DNA of 46,697 bases, from contig JAIPGA010000011.1 of assembly GCA_021736445.1 (NCBI GenBank), forward strand, positions 1 to 46,697. Direction: 5' to 3'. Positions 31,204-39,270 of this stretch are shown here, piece by piece. The stretch comes from Synergistales bacterium (GTDB lineage Bacteria; Synergistota; Synergistia; Synergistales; Aminiphilaceae). The translations under genes and the position numbers were made by a program. The notes below the pieces were generated by a model, which saw only the letters and a program-made list of their open reading frames with translations, searched no databases and was not told the DNA's origin. Positions within the stretch are counted from its first letter, which is position 1; every line of letters begins with the position of its first letter.

Positions 31204-32008
31204 AGCGCTGCAGTTCGAATTCATGCAGAACGCCCTCTGGGCGGCGCTGCTGGCCAGCATTCTCTGCGGAATCATCGGGACGGTGATCGTGGTCAAGCGG
31301 ATGGTGATCCTCGCAGGCGGTGTGGCCCACGCCGCCTACGGCGGGGTGGGGCTGGCCGTCTTTCTGGGCATCTCTCCGCAGCTGGGGGCCATGGGGTTCT
31401 CCATGATCATGGCGCTGCTCATGTCATGGGTGATCTGGTCCGACGAATCCCGCTCCGACACGGTGATCGGGATCATCTGGGCGCTGGGGATGGCTCTGGG
31501 GGTGGTCTTCACCGACATCACGCCAGGATACGGCGTCGACCTGATGAGCTATCTCTTCGGCAGTATCCTCACCGTCACCAGAGCCGATCTGTACATCATG
31601 GCCGCCGTCGCAGCAATCAGCACCCTGGCGGTGGTGCTCTACTACCGGCCGCTGCTGGCCTTTGTCTACGACGAGGAATTCGCCTGGACCAGAGGGATCC
31701 CCGTCAAGACCGTCCACCTGCTGCTGGTGGTGCTGCTCTCGCTCTCGGTGGTGCTGATCATCCGTATCGTAGGGCTGATCCTGGTGATCGCTCTGGTATC
31801 CATCCCGCCGCATATGGCGGAGGGATGGTCCCGCTCCCTCGGCGGCATGATGGTCATCGCCGCCCTGCTCAGCGCGGTCTTCACACTGGGGGGGCTCTGG
31901 ATGGCCTACAGCTTCAACCTCACCTCGGGAGCGACGATCATCCTCTTCGCCGCCACAGCCTACTTCGCCAACCGGCTGGTGACAGCGGCGCTCCGTCGGA
32001 GAAGCTAG
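31196..32008 (+). CDS. Metal ABC transporter permease (ZnuB/MntC family)
   Basis: A 270-residue membrane protein with about eight helices. It has the ABC-3 family marks VVKRMVILAGGVAHAAYGGVG near the N-terminus and a conserved IRIVGLILVIALVSIPPHMA before the last helices. ATG at 31196 overlaps the stop of the ATPase gene; the frame opens at GTG 31178. It ends tail to tail with the ArsB/NhaD gene, overlapping by 4 bases. The missing binding protein must be encoded elsewhere if this is a complete importer. Confidence 0.88.
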   Translation: MLEALQFEFMQNALWAALLASILCGIIGTVIVVKRMVILAGGVAHAAYGGVGLAVFLGISPQLGAMGFSMIMALLMSWVIWSDESRSDTVIGIIWALGMALGVVFTDITPGYGVDLMSYLFGSILTVTRADLYIMAAVAAISTLAVVLYYRPLLAFVYDEEFAWTRGIPVKTVHLLLVVLLSLSVVLIIRIVGLILVIALVSIPPHMAEGWSRSLGGMMVIAALLSAVFTLGGLWMAYSFNLTSGATIILFAATAYFANRLVTAALRRRS

Positions 32009-33276
32009 ACATAGCGGAAGAGGACATAGAGCGTGGCGACCCCCAGGGTCGCCGCCATCATGGGCGCCCCGAACCGGAGGTAACGCTGGAAGGTGAGGCG
32101 GACGCCGCCCTTCTCGGCGATGCCGGCCATCACCAGGTTGGCCGACGCGCCGACCAGGGTGGCGTTGCCGCCCAGACAGGCTCCGAGCGCCAGGGACCAC
32201 CAGAGCCCCTCGGCGTGGATGCCCGGGAGGGTGCCGATATGCTCCACCAGCGGGATCACCGCCGCCGTGTAGGGAACGTTGTCCACAATGGCCGACAGGA
32301 TTCCCGATCCCCAGACCAGCAGCACACTCAGGATCCCCTGATTGGGCCCCACCACCCGGATCATCGCCTCGGCGGCCATCCGGATCAGGCCGAGATGCTC
32401 CAGGGTCCCCACCAGCATGAAGAGAGAGGAGAAAAAGAGGATGGTCACCCAGTCGACCTCCTTGACCATCTCCTCCACATCTACGGGACAGAGGATCAGA
32501 CCGAGCGTGGCGCCCGAAAGGGCGATGGTGGCCGCCTCGATACCGAAGAAACCATGGACGAGAAAGGCCGCCAGGACAAGCCCCAGCACCAGAAGGATCC
32601 GCGGGGCGATCCGCGGGTCGCCCCGCCGCTCCGGCGTGTGGAAGGCCTCGGCACGCTCCCGCCGTTCCTCTGTCGGTTTGAGATCCTTGCCGTACCAGAG
32701 ATAGAGCAACCCGTACATCACCCCCATACAGACCACCACGACCGGGCCCAGGTTGGTCACGAAATCCATGAAGGAAAGCCCCGCCGCCGAACCGATGAGA
32801 ATATTGGGCGGATCGCCGATGAGTGTCGCCGTACCGCCGATATTGGAAGAAAAGATCTCGGCGAAGACAAAGGGATCGGGGTCCACATCGAAGACCTCGG
32901 CCACGGCAAAGGCCAGCGGTCCCACCAGAAGGATGGTGGTCACATTGTCCAGCAGCCCCGAGGTCACCGCCGTGATCGCCGACAGCAGCACCAGGGCGAA
33001 CCAGGGATTCCCCCGGCTGACCCGCACCGCCGTGATGGCCACCCGCTGGATCAGCCCGGTCTTGCGGACAATGCCCACAAGCAGCATCATCCCCAGCAGG
33101 AGACCGATGGTATTGAAATCGATAAAGGAAAAGAGACGGGACTGTTCGATGATCTGGAGCAAAAGCACTCCGGAGATGCCGAGCATCGCCGCCTTCAGGC
33201 GGTGGAGACGCTCCGTTACGATGAAGGTGTAGGTTACGATGAAGACCGCGAGCGCGATCCACTGGGGGCCGTGCAC
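32005..33276 (-). CDS. ArsB/NhaD-superfamily (SLC13-like) ion transporter
   Basis: A 423-residue protein with about 11-12 helices in two repeats. Landmarks: SGLLDNVTTILLVGPLAFAV and SSNIGGTATLIGDPPNILIGS in the first half, SAIVDNVPYTAAVIPLVEHI and ACLGGNATLVGASANLVMAGIA in the second. The paired DN(V/T) and GGxATxxGxxxN motifs mark the ArsB/NhaD/citrate superfamily; the substrate (Na+/H+, arsenite or dicarboxylate) cannot be read directly. GTG at 33276 is set by AGAGGTGG 5 bases upstream. A TTGACG hexamer (33394-33389) about 115 bases upstream may be its -35. Confidence 0.85.
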   Translation of the reverse strand: MHGPQWIALAVFIVTYTFIVTERLHRLKAAMLGISGVLLLQIIEQSRLFSFIDFNTIGLLLGMMLLVGIVRKTGLIQRVAITAVRVSRGNPWFALVLLSAITAVTSGLLDNVTTILLVGPLAFAVAEVFDVDPDPFVFAEIFSSNIGGTATLIGDPPNILIGSAAGLSFMDFVTNLGPVVVVCMGVMYGLLYLWYGKDLKPTEERRERAEAFHTPERRGDPRIAPRILLVLGLVLAAFLVHGFFGIEAATIALSGATLGLILCPVDVEEMVKEVDWVTILFFSSLFMLVGTLEHLGLIRMAAEAMIRVVGPNQGILSVLLVWGSGILSAIVDNVPYTAAVIPLVEHIGTLPGIHAEGLWWSLALGACLGGNATLVGASANLVMAGIAEKGGVRLTFQRYLRFGAPMMAATLGVATLYVLFRYV

Positions 33277-33449
33277 GAAAACCACCTCTTTGTCACGGGG
33301 TCCGGCACGCCGGCACAGCACAGGACGTGTCGAGCTCGTTGGGATAGGATCTCTGTCCAGGCAGATATCTTCCCACAGAGCCGCGACACGTCAATAGCCA
33401 CATTGCACACACTATTCGGAATTCACGCCTTCCGGCGCAATTTGCTCTC

Positions 33450-33474
33450 ATTCGTTACCAATTGGTTACCGAAT
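33450..33474. repeat. Inverted repeat between feoB and the ArsB/NhaD gene
   Basis: ATTCGTTACCAATTGGTTACCGAAT is an imperfect dyad built around a perfect ACCAATTGGT core with ATTCG/CGAAT arms one base out of register. It lies in the roughly 220-base gap after feoB and upstream of the ArsB/NhaD transporter gene, where a regulator could bind. Confidence 0.4.
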
Positions 33475-33500
33475 CGACAGCAACGCCACCCTCAGGGCCC

Positions 33501-35294
33501 TCAGGCCACCAGCTGGAAGATCCCGTTGAGGATCCCCCCAGCTACCAGAGCCGTGGCCACCATAATGAGGATGCTGCCGGCAAGCCGCCTGACGCCCAGT
33601 TCCCGCCAGAGCACCACAAAGGTGGCGATGCAGGGGAAGGTCATGGCCAGGGTCACCACGGCGACCACCAGCTGCTGGGGGGTAAGCCCCAGGGGCACCA
33701 GCATTCCTACGGCCACGTCCTTCCGGAGGATCCCCAGCAGGATCGGCCCCGCCGCCTCGGGAGGCAGGCCAAGCAGCGTTTCGAAAAGCGGTGCCAGCGA
33801 CGAAGCGATCACCGCCATGGCCCCGCTGCCGTAGAGCAGATTGACGATCACGATCCCCACCAGCACCAGAGGCACCGCCTCCTCCACAAAGCCCCGCACC
33901 CGGAACCAGAGCTTGAGCCCCAGGCTGCGGAAGGAGGGCAGCCGATAGGGGGGGATCTCCACCACCAGCTCCGGGCTGTACCCCGGCAGTACGCTGTGCA
34001 GCAACCGGCCCAGCACGACCCAGGTGACGGCCATGGAGAGATAGACCAGCAGGATCAGGCCCATACCGTAATCGCCCACCACCCCGACGATCATCGCCTG
34101 CAGACCGGCACAGGGAACAGCCACGGAGATCAGCGTGGCCGCAATGAACCGCTCCCGGGCCGACTCCAGCACCCTGGTGGCCATGACCCCGGGAACATTG
34201 CAGCCCAGCCCCAGCAGCGACGGGACGATAGCAAAACCGTGGAGACCCACGCGGTGCATCAGGGAATCGAAGATCACCGCCAGCCGCGGCAGATAGCCTA
34301 CGTCCTCGAGGATGCTCAGCACGCTGTAGAAGGCGACGATATAGGGAAGCACCATCACCAGAGGGACATAGAGCCCTGTGGTGAGAAGACCGAAACTCTG
34401 CTCGAAATCGATAGCCCCATCGAAGAGCGTGCCGATGACCAGCTGATGCAGCCAGGGGGTCTCGGCGAGGGCCGCCGAGACCCCCTGCAGCAGCGGCAGA
34501 TAGACACCCGAAAAAAGCGGGTCCAGGAGATAGGTGATCAACCCCTCGCCGATCTGCCGGATGACAAACCAGCTCCCCGCCAGAACGGCCACGCCGAGCA
34601 GGGCGCCCCAGACCTGATGGACACTGATGTCCTCCAAATGGTCCCGGAAGGTGTGCTGTTTCCTGGTCACCTGCTGCACATCGGTGACGATCGCACCGAC
34701 CGCTTTCCAGCGTTCCTCCTTGCCCATGGGCTCCCACGTCGGCACCGGCGGTGACGACAAGGTCTCCACGAGGTTCCGGATCCCCTCGCCCGTCACGGCC
34801 ACCGTCGGGACCACGGGGACACCGAGCCTGGCGGCCAGGGCCTCCACATCGATTTCCACACCCTGATGCCGCGCCTCGTCCACCATGTTGAGCGCCACCA
34901 CCGTCGGCTGCCTCCGCTCCAGCACCTGCAGCCCGAGATAGAGGTTCCGCTCCAGCGCCGTGGCGTCCAGCACCAGGATGATCACGTCGGCGCCTTCGTC
35001 GATGATCCGTCCGGCCACCTCCTCCGCTTCGTTGATGGGATCCAGCGAATAGGCGCCGGGCACATCGACAAGATGGTAGCAGGCATCCTGGAAGGCCAGC
35101 CGTCCTTCCGCAAAGGAGACCGTGGTCCCCGGATAGTTCGAGGAGAGGGCGTGGACACCGGTGAGGTGGGTGAAGAGCACGCTCTTCCCGACATTGGGGT
35201 TGCCCACCAGCAGGGCCCGACCATTGCAGTCTCTGGGGATCCCCCCGGCGGCGCAGTGTCCCCCTCGGCCGTGGCATCCTCCGCAGTGTTTCAT
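33501..35294 (-). CDS. feoB: Ferrous iron transport protein B
   Basis: A 597-residue protein. Short Cys/His-rich N-terminus (KHCGGCHGRGGHC, 2-14), then a G domain with G1 GNPNVGKS (31-38), G3 DVPGAYSLDP and G4 NMVD. After a helical GDI-like linker come about eight or nine transmembrane helices with the two Gate motifs (around YIVAFYSVLSILEDVGYLPRL and FPCIATFVVLWRELG). GTP binding gates Fe2+ uptake. It is shorter than the Escherichia coli protein, as in many anaerobes. ATG at 35294 follows GGAGAGC and overlaps the feoA stop; the frame to 35471 is antisense-like and ignored. Confidence 0.94.
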   Translation of the reverse strand: MKHCGGCHGRGGHCAAGGIPRDCNGRALLVGNPNVGKSVLFTHLTGVHALSSNYPGTTVSFAEGRLAFQDACYHLVDVPGAYSLDPINEAEEVAGRIIDEGADVIILVLDATALERNLYLGLQVLERRQPTVVALNMVDEARHQGVEIDVEALAARLGVPVVPTVAVTGEGIRNLVETLSSPPVPTWEPMGKEERWKAVGAIVTDVQQVTRKQHTFRDHLEDISVHQVWGALLGVAVLAGSWFVIRQIGEGLITYLLDPLFSGVYLPLLQGVSAALAETPWLHQLVIGTLFDGAIDFEQSFGLLTTGLYVPLVMVLPYIVAFYSVLSILEDVGYLPRLAVIFDSLMHRVGLHGFAIVPSLLGLGCNVPGVMATRVLESARERFIAATLISVAVPCAGLQAMIVGVVGDYGMGLILLVYLSMAVTWVVLGRLLHSVLPGYSPELVVEIPPYRLPSFRSLGLKLWFRVRGFVEEAVPLVLVGIVIVNLLYGSGAMAVIASSLAPLFETLLGLPPEAAGPILLGILRKDVAVGMLVPLGLTPQQLVVAVVTLAMTFPCIATFVVLWRELGVRRLAGSILIMVATALVAGGILNGIFQLVA

Positions 35295-35536
35295 GCGCTC
35301 TCCAGTCCCTCCCTGATCACGGATACCTCCACCCGCCCGGCGGCGCCGTGGCCGATGGCGATCTGCCGACCATCCAGCAAAAGGGTTGTGGGCCCCCGGA
35401 AGGGCATCCCCGATACCTTGGTTATCGTTTTCCCGACCCGGAGCCCCAGGGCCTCGAGCCGCAACCTGCACTGCCCGCCGGGCAGGGAGGTGACTGTCGC
35501 AACACTGCCCTTTGGAATATCGCGAATTGTGGACAT
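35291..35536 (-). CDS. feoA: Ferrous iron transport protein A
   Basis: An 81-residue SH3-like protein (SVATVTSLPGGQCRLRLEALGLRVGKTITKV, then GPTTLLLDGRQIAIG). FeoA supports FeoB function at the membrane. ATG at 35536 is the only good start. It overlaps feoB by 4 bases (ATGA). A promoter with an operator-like inverted repeat lies just upstream, so the pair is probably iron-regulated. Confidence 0.92.
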   Translation of the reverse strand: MSTIRDIPKGSVATVTSLPGGQCRLRLEALGLRVGKTITKVSGMPFRGPTTLLLDGRQIAIGHGAAGRVEVSVIREGLESA

Positions 35537-35566
35537 TTATCGTACGCTCCTCGCTGTGGCGTCAAA

Positions 35567-35584
35567 AGTTTGTACAGCCAAACT
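35567..35584. promoter_or_regulatory. Operator-like inverted repeat in the feoAB leader
   Basis: AGTTTG-6 bases-CAAACT is a perfect 6-bp dyad placed one base downstream of the predicted feo -10 box. The position suits a metal-dependent repressor of the DtxR/MntR or Fur type, but I do not recognise the exact consensus. Confidence 0.5.
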
Positions 35585-35585
35585 A

Positions 35586-35615
35586 ATCGTACTCCCCTGC
35601 GTATCCCACTGTCAA
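35586..35615 (-). promoter_or_regulatory. sigma70 promoter of feoAB
   Basis: On the minus strand TTGACA (35615-35610), 18 bases, TACGAT (35591-35586), about 50 bases before feoA. Confidence 0.65.
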
Positions 35616-35640
35616 CACCAAACCGCGCGGATATCTCCAA

Positions 35641-35653
35641 AATAGATTCTATT
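35641..35653. repeat. Short perfect palindrome between feo and ilv promoters
   Basis: AATAGA-T-TCTATT, a 13-base dyad about 26 bases upstream of the feo -35. A further hairpin CGCCGCA/TGCGGCG lies just beyond it. Function unknown. Confidence 0.35.
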
Positions 35654-35736
35654 CGATTCAAAATTCTGAAAACATCCGTTCCGCCGCACTCTTGCGGCGT
35701 TATTGTAACAATTCGAACGAAAACGGCACACCGTCA

Positions 35737-35765
35737 TTGACAGTACGACAGAGCGCCGATAGAAT
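35737..35765 (+). promoter_or_regulatory. sigma70 promoter of the ilv-leu operon
   Basis: TTGACA (35737-35742), 17 bases, TAGAAT (35760-35765): near-consensus. It lies 54 bases before the leader peptide ATG. Confidence 0.85.
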
Positions 35766-35818
35766 AGCTGCCAACATTCTTCGACACCGACGACGGAATA
35801 TCGAGAGGGGGAAACCAG

Positions 35819-35923
35819 ATGCGGGGAACAGATAGCATTTCCATTCCAACCACGCTGTCCGTCCTTATTATTGTACTCCTTCTTCGCTGCGGGTCCCCTC
35901 CCGGAGCGCTCGTCGGCGTTTGA
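35819..35923 (+). CDS. ilv-leu operon leader peptide (attenuator peptide)
   Basis: A 34-residue frame, ATG 35819 to TGA 35921-35923, with GAGGGGG about 8 bases upstream. Residues 13-22 read LSVLIIVLLL: nine of ten codons specify Leu, Ile or Val, with two more Ile codons just before. This is the codon layout of a branched-chain attenuator peptide. Ribosome stalling there when Leu, Ile or Val tRNAs are uncharged would leave the downstream arm at 35889-35897 free to pair with 35943-35951 and prevent termination. The peptide itself probably has no other role. It was too short to be noticed by length alone; the promoter, ribosome-binding site and terminator around it make it convincing. Confidence 0.85.
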   Translation: MRGTDSISIPTTLSVLIIVLLLRCGSPPGALVGV

Positions 35924-35951
35924 GCACGGGCACTTCGAGACCGGGACCCGC
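35889..35951 (+). promoter_or_regulatory. Antiterminator of the ilv-leu attenuator
   Basis: GCGGGTCCC (35889-35897, in the last third of the leader peptide) is perfectly complementary to GGGACCCGC (35943-35951), which is most of the 5' arm of the terminator. The two structures exclude each other, as attenuation requires. Confidence 0.78.
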
Positions 35952-35977
35952 ACTTGTCGGGCCCCGGTCTTTTTTTT
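35938..35977 (+). terminator. Attenuator terminator upstream of ilvN
   Basis: AGACCGGG (35938-35945) pairs with CCCGGTCT (35963-35970); the stem continues with CCCG/CGGG after one A-C mismatch, with a 7-base loop. Eight T (35970-35977) follow. It ends 31 bases before the ilvN start. Confidence 0.9.
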
Positions 35978-36008
35978 ATCTTTCGGTCACATTGAGGGAG
36001 GGAGAGCG

Positions 36009-36512
36009 GTGCAACATACGATCAGCATCTTGGTGGAGGACCATCCCGGCGTGCTGTCACGCCTGGCAAGCCTTGTCTCCAGGAGGGGCTACAACGTCCA
36101 CAGCCTCAGCGTCGGGAACACCGCCCAGAAGGGCATGTCGCGATTCACACTTGTCGTCGACGGGGACGAGGCCGTTGTCGACCAGATCGTCAAGCAGATC
36201 AGCAAGCTCGTGGAAACCGTAGAGGTCAAGGACCTCAGCAAAGGTACCTTTGTGGAGCGCTGGATGATGCTGATCAAGGTCCGCGCGCCGATGGACGTGC
36301 GACCCCATGTCCTGCAGACCGCGGAGGTCTTCCGCTGCCGTGTGGTGGATATGGGCGGCGACGCCGTCATCCTGGAGGTCACGGGAGACCGAGGCAAGAT
36401 GAGCGCCTTTCTGGAAGCCGTCAGACCCTTCGGCATCCTGGAGGTGGCCAGCAGCGGTTCCGTCGCGATGGGACGAACGGGTTTCCCGGGCAACGGGGAA
36501 TCCGATTCGTAA
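36009..36512 (+). CDS. ilvN: Acetolactate synthase small (regulatory) subunit
   Basis: A 167-residue protein beginning [22 protein letters not shown], the N-terminal ACT domain with the valine-binding region, followed by [14 protein letters not shown] and a second ACT-like half (about 80-160). It regulates the large subunit and gives feedback inhibition by valine. GTG at 36009 follows GGGAGGGAGAGC; the frame is open upstream to 35871, but that part is the attenuator region. It is the first structural gene of the operon, far from its two candidate partners (ilvB copies at 42216 and 43972). Confidence 0.92.
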   Translation: MQHTISILVEDHPGVLSRLASLVSRRGYNVHSLSVGNTAQKGMSRFTLVVDGDEAVVDQIVKQISKLVETVEVKDLSKGTFVERWMMLIKVRAPMDVRPHVLQTAEVFRCRVVDMGGDAVILEVTGDRGKMSAFLEAVRPFGILEVASSGSVAMGRTGFPGNGESDS

Positions 36513-36553
36513 CACCTAAAGACACAGAAAACAGAAGGAGGAGGAACAAAACG

Positions 36554-37564
36554 ATGAAACAGGTGCTCTACGACAAGGATGCAAAACTAGGTGTCCTCAA
36601 AGACAAAACAATCGCCGTCCTCGGCTACGGCAGTCAGGGACACGCCCATGCCCAGAACCTCAAGGAGAGCGGTTTCAACGCCATCGTGGGGCTCAACGAG
36701 GGGAGCTCATCCCGAGCCAAGGCCGAACAGGACGGGCTGGCTGTCTTCACTATGGAGGAAGCCACGGCAAAGGCCGACGTCGTGATGCTGCTCATGCCGG
36801 ACCACATCCAGCGGGAGGTCTTCGAGGAGAAGGTCAGGCCCAATCTCAAGCCCGGGGCCGCCATCGGTACCGCCCACGGCTTCACCGTCCACTACCACCA
36901 GGTGGAGCCGCCGGCGAACACGGATGTCTTCATGGTAGCCCCCAAGGGCCCCGGCCACCTGGTACGCCGCATGTACACCGAAGAAAAGGGTGTTCCCGGG
37001 CTGCTCGCCGTCTACCAGGACAACAGCGGCCAGGCCTTCGACATCGGCCTGGCCTACGCCTCGGGCATCGGCTGCGGCCGGGCGGGCATCATCACCACCA
37101 CCTTCGCCGAGGAGACCGAAACGGACCTCTTCGGCGAGCAGGCCGTGCTCTGCGGCGGCGTGACGGAACTGGTGAAGGCCGGATTCGAAACCCTCGTGGC
37201 CGCCGGCTACCAGCCGGAGATCGCCTACTTCGAATGCCTCAACGAGCTGAAGCTCATCGTTGACATGATGTACGAAGGCGGCCTCTCCTGGATGCGCTAC
37301 TCCATCAGCGACACGGCGGAGTACGGCGACCTCACCGCCGGTCCCCAGGTCATCGACGAGGATGTCCGGGAAACCATGCAGTGCCTTCTGGACCGTGTGC
37401 AGGACGGATCCTTCGCCAAGGACTGGATCCTCGAAAACCAGACCGGCCGCCCCAGGATGAAGCTCTGGCGCAAGCGGGAACGCTCCCAGCAGCTCGAAGA
37501 GGTGGGACGCGGACTCCGCGAGATGATGCCCTGGCTGGACGCCAAGGAGGCCCCGGAGCAGTAG
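36554..37564 (+). CDS. ilvC: Ketol-acid reductoisomerase
   Basis: A 336-residue class I enzyme. NADPH-binding [26 protein letters not shown], and the acidic metal-binding residues in [19 protein letters not shown] and [18 protein letters not shown]. It converts acetolactate or acetohydroxybutyrate to the dihydroxy acids in valine and isoleucine synthesis. ATG at 36554 follows AGAAGGAGGAGG. A hairpin without a T-run follows it. Confidence 0.96.
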   Translation: MKQVLYDKDAKLGVLKDKTIAVLGYGSQGHAHAQNLKESGFNAIVGLNEGSSSRAKAEQDGLAVFTMEEATAKADVVMLLMPDHIQREVFEEKVRPNLKPGAAIGTAHGFTVHYHQVEPPANTDVFMVAPKGPGHLVRRMYTEEKGVPGLLAVYQDNSGQAFDIGLAYASGIGCGRAGIITTTFAEETETDLFGEQAVLCGGVTELVKAGFETLVAAGYQPEIAYFECLNELKLIVDMMYEGGLSWMRYSISDTAEYGDLTAGPQVIDEDVRETMQCLLDRVQDGSFAKDWILENQTGRPRMKLWRKRERSQQLEEVGRGLREMMPWLDAKEAPEQ

Positions 37565-37576
37565 AACCGTCTGCGA

Positions 37577-37600
37577 CAGGGCCCGTCCCCACGGGCCCTG
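37577..37600 (+). terminator. Hairpin between ilvC and leuA
   Basis: CAGGGCCCGT (37577-37586) and ACGGGCCCTG (37591-37600) with a CCCC loop. Only TTC follows, so it is more likely an mRNA-processing or stabilising hairpin than a full terminator. Confidence 0.45.
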
Positions 37601-37710
37601 TTCGGTGAGAGAGAAACGAGACAGAGAGCTCCGCTCAGGGCCGCACATCCCGGAAGAGATCACCAGCGGAGCAGAGCGGTTCCACAGAACCAGAGAAAGA
37701 AGGTGACAGT

Positions 37711-39270
37711 ATGCAGCCTGATCACGTACGGATCTTTGACACCACCCTCCGCGACGGAGAGCAGTCTGCGGGCATCAATCTGAACACCGCCGAGAAGATC
37801 CAGATCGCCCACCATCTTGCCAACATGAAGGTGGACGTCATCGAGGCAGGCTTCCCCGCCGCCTCCCAGGGCGACCTGGACGCGGTGCGCTCCATCGCCC
37901 GGGAGGTCCGGGGATCCACCATCGCCGGCCTGGCCCGGACCCGTTCCGGCGACATCGAGGCGGCCTACGAGGCGGTGAAGGAAGCCGAACACCCGCGGAT
38001 CCATACCTTCATCGCCACCAGCGACATCCACATGGAGCACAAGCTCCGCCTCTCCAGAGAAGAGGTCCTGGCGGAGACCAGGCGGGCCGTCGCCCAGGCG
38101 AAGAGTCTGGTGGAGGACGTGGAATTCTCCGCCGAGGACGCCAGCCGGTCGGATCCGGCCTTTCTGGTGGAGGTCTTCAAGACCGCTATCGAAGAGGGGG
38201 CCACCACCTGCAACATCCCCGACACGGTGGGCTACTCCGTGCCCGACGAGTTCGCCGCCTTCGTCAGGGACATCATCGACCGCGTCGGGGCCGGGGATGA
38301 TGTCGTCTGGTCGGTCCACTGCCACAACGATCTGGGCCTCGCCGTCTCCAACTCCCTGGCGGGTGTCCAGAACGGCGTCCGGCAGGTGGAGTGCACCATC
38401 AACGGGCTGGGAGAACGGGCGGGCAACGCCTCGCTGGAGGAGATCGTCATGGCGCTGCGCACCCGGAAGGATCAGTTCGGCGCCGAAACCTACCTGGACA
38501 CACGCAAACTCTACAGCGCCAGCCGCCTGGTTTCGCGTCTCACGGGGTTCATCGTGCCCAGGAACAAGGCGGTCGTAGGCCTCAACGCCTTCGCCCACGA
38601 GGCGGGGATCCACCAGCACGGCGTGCTCTGCAACAAGGCCACCTACGAGATCATGACCCCCGAGGATGTCGGCGCCCCGGGAAGCGAACTGGTGCTGGGC
38701 AAACACTCCGGCAAGCACGCCTTCCGCAACGAGGTGGAAGGACTGGGGTACAACCTCAACGACGACCAGCTGAAGCAGGCCTTCAAGCTCTTCAAGGCAC
38801 TGAGCGACCGCAAGGAGATCGTCACCGACGGCGATCTGGAGGCGCTGATCGTGGACGACATCCTCGCCGTGGAACCGGAGCGGCGCTTTGTGCTCTACGA
38901 CTTCAACGTCCACGTCTCCGGACACGGCAAGGGAACCTCCACGGTCACCCTCTGGGACGGGGAGAAGGAGATCAGCGACGCCGCCACGGGCAACGGCCCC
39001 ATCGACGCCTCCTGCGAGGCCATCAAACGGATCATCGGGCTGGACCCGGAGCTGATGGAGTGGCGGATGAACGCCGTCAGCGGGAAGTCCGACGCCGTCG
39101 GCGAGGCCCGGGTGACCCTCAAGCAGAACGGCGTCCAGGCCGGGGGCCGCGGCGCCAGCACCGACGTGGTGGAAGCCTCGCTGAAGGCCTATGTCAACGC
39201 CGTCAACCGTCTCTACCGGCTCGCCGCCGCGAAAGGAGTGGAGCTGCACGATGCCGTACACAATGGCTAG
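37711..39270 (+). CDS. leuA: 2-isopropylmalate synthase
   Basis: A 519-residue enzyme: TIM barrel with FDTTLRDGEQSAGINL, IEAGFPAAS, HCHNDLGLAVSNSLAG (metal-binding HxH region) and GERAGNASLEEIVMAL. The C-terminal part (about 390-510) is the leucine-sensing LeuA dimer domain with the GKGTSTVTL segment. It condenses acetyl-CoA and 2-ketoisovalerate. A citramalate synthase role cannot be ruled out from sequence alone, but leuCDB follow directly. ATG at 37711 follows AGAAGGTGAC. It overlaps leuC by 20 bases. Confidence 0.94.
   Translation: MQPDHVRIFDTTLRDGEQSAGINLNTAEKIQIAHHLANMKVDVIEAGFPAASQGDLDAVRSIAREVRGSTIAGLARTRSGDIEAAYEAVKEAEHPRIHTFIATSDIHMEHKLRLSREEVLAETRRAVAQAKSLVEDVEFSAEDASRSDPAFLVEVFKTAIEEGATTCNIPDTVGYSVPDEFAAFVRDIIDRVGAGDDVVWSVHCHNDLGLAVSNSLAGVQNGVRQVECTINGLGERAGNASLEEIVMALRTRKDQFGAETYLDTRKLYSASRLVSRLTGFIVPRNKAVVGLNAFAHEAGIHQHGVLCNKATYEIMTPEDVGAPGSELVLGKHSGKHAFRNEVEGLGYNLNDDQLKQAFKLFKALSDRKEIVTDGDLEALIVDDILAVEPERRFVLYDFNVHVSGHGKGTSTVTLWDGEKEISDAATGNGPIDASCEAIKRIIGLDPELMEWRMNAVSGKSDAVGEARVTLKQNGVQAGGRGASTDVVEASLKAYVNAVNRLYRLAAAKGVELHDAVHNG

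Noticed and set aside
31426-33834. Long plus-strand open frame running across the metal permease and the ArsB/NhaD gene
   Set aside because: Asp/His/Gly/Arg-rich shadow of real genes in other frames; no start signals or domains.
35871-36008. N-terminal extension of ilvN up to 35871
   Set aside because: It would run through the attenuator terminator; GTG at 36009 has a strong ribosome-binding site and fits the family start.
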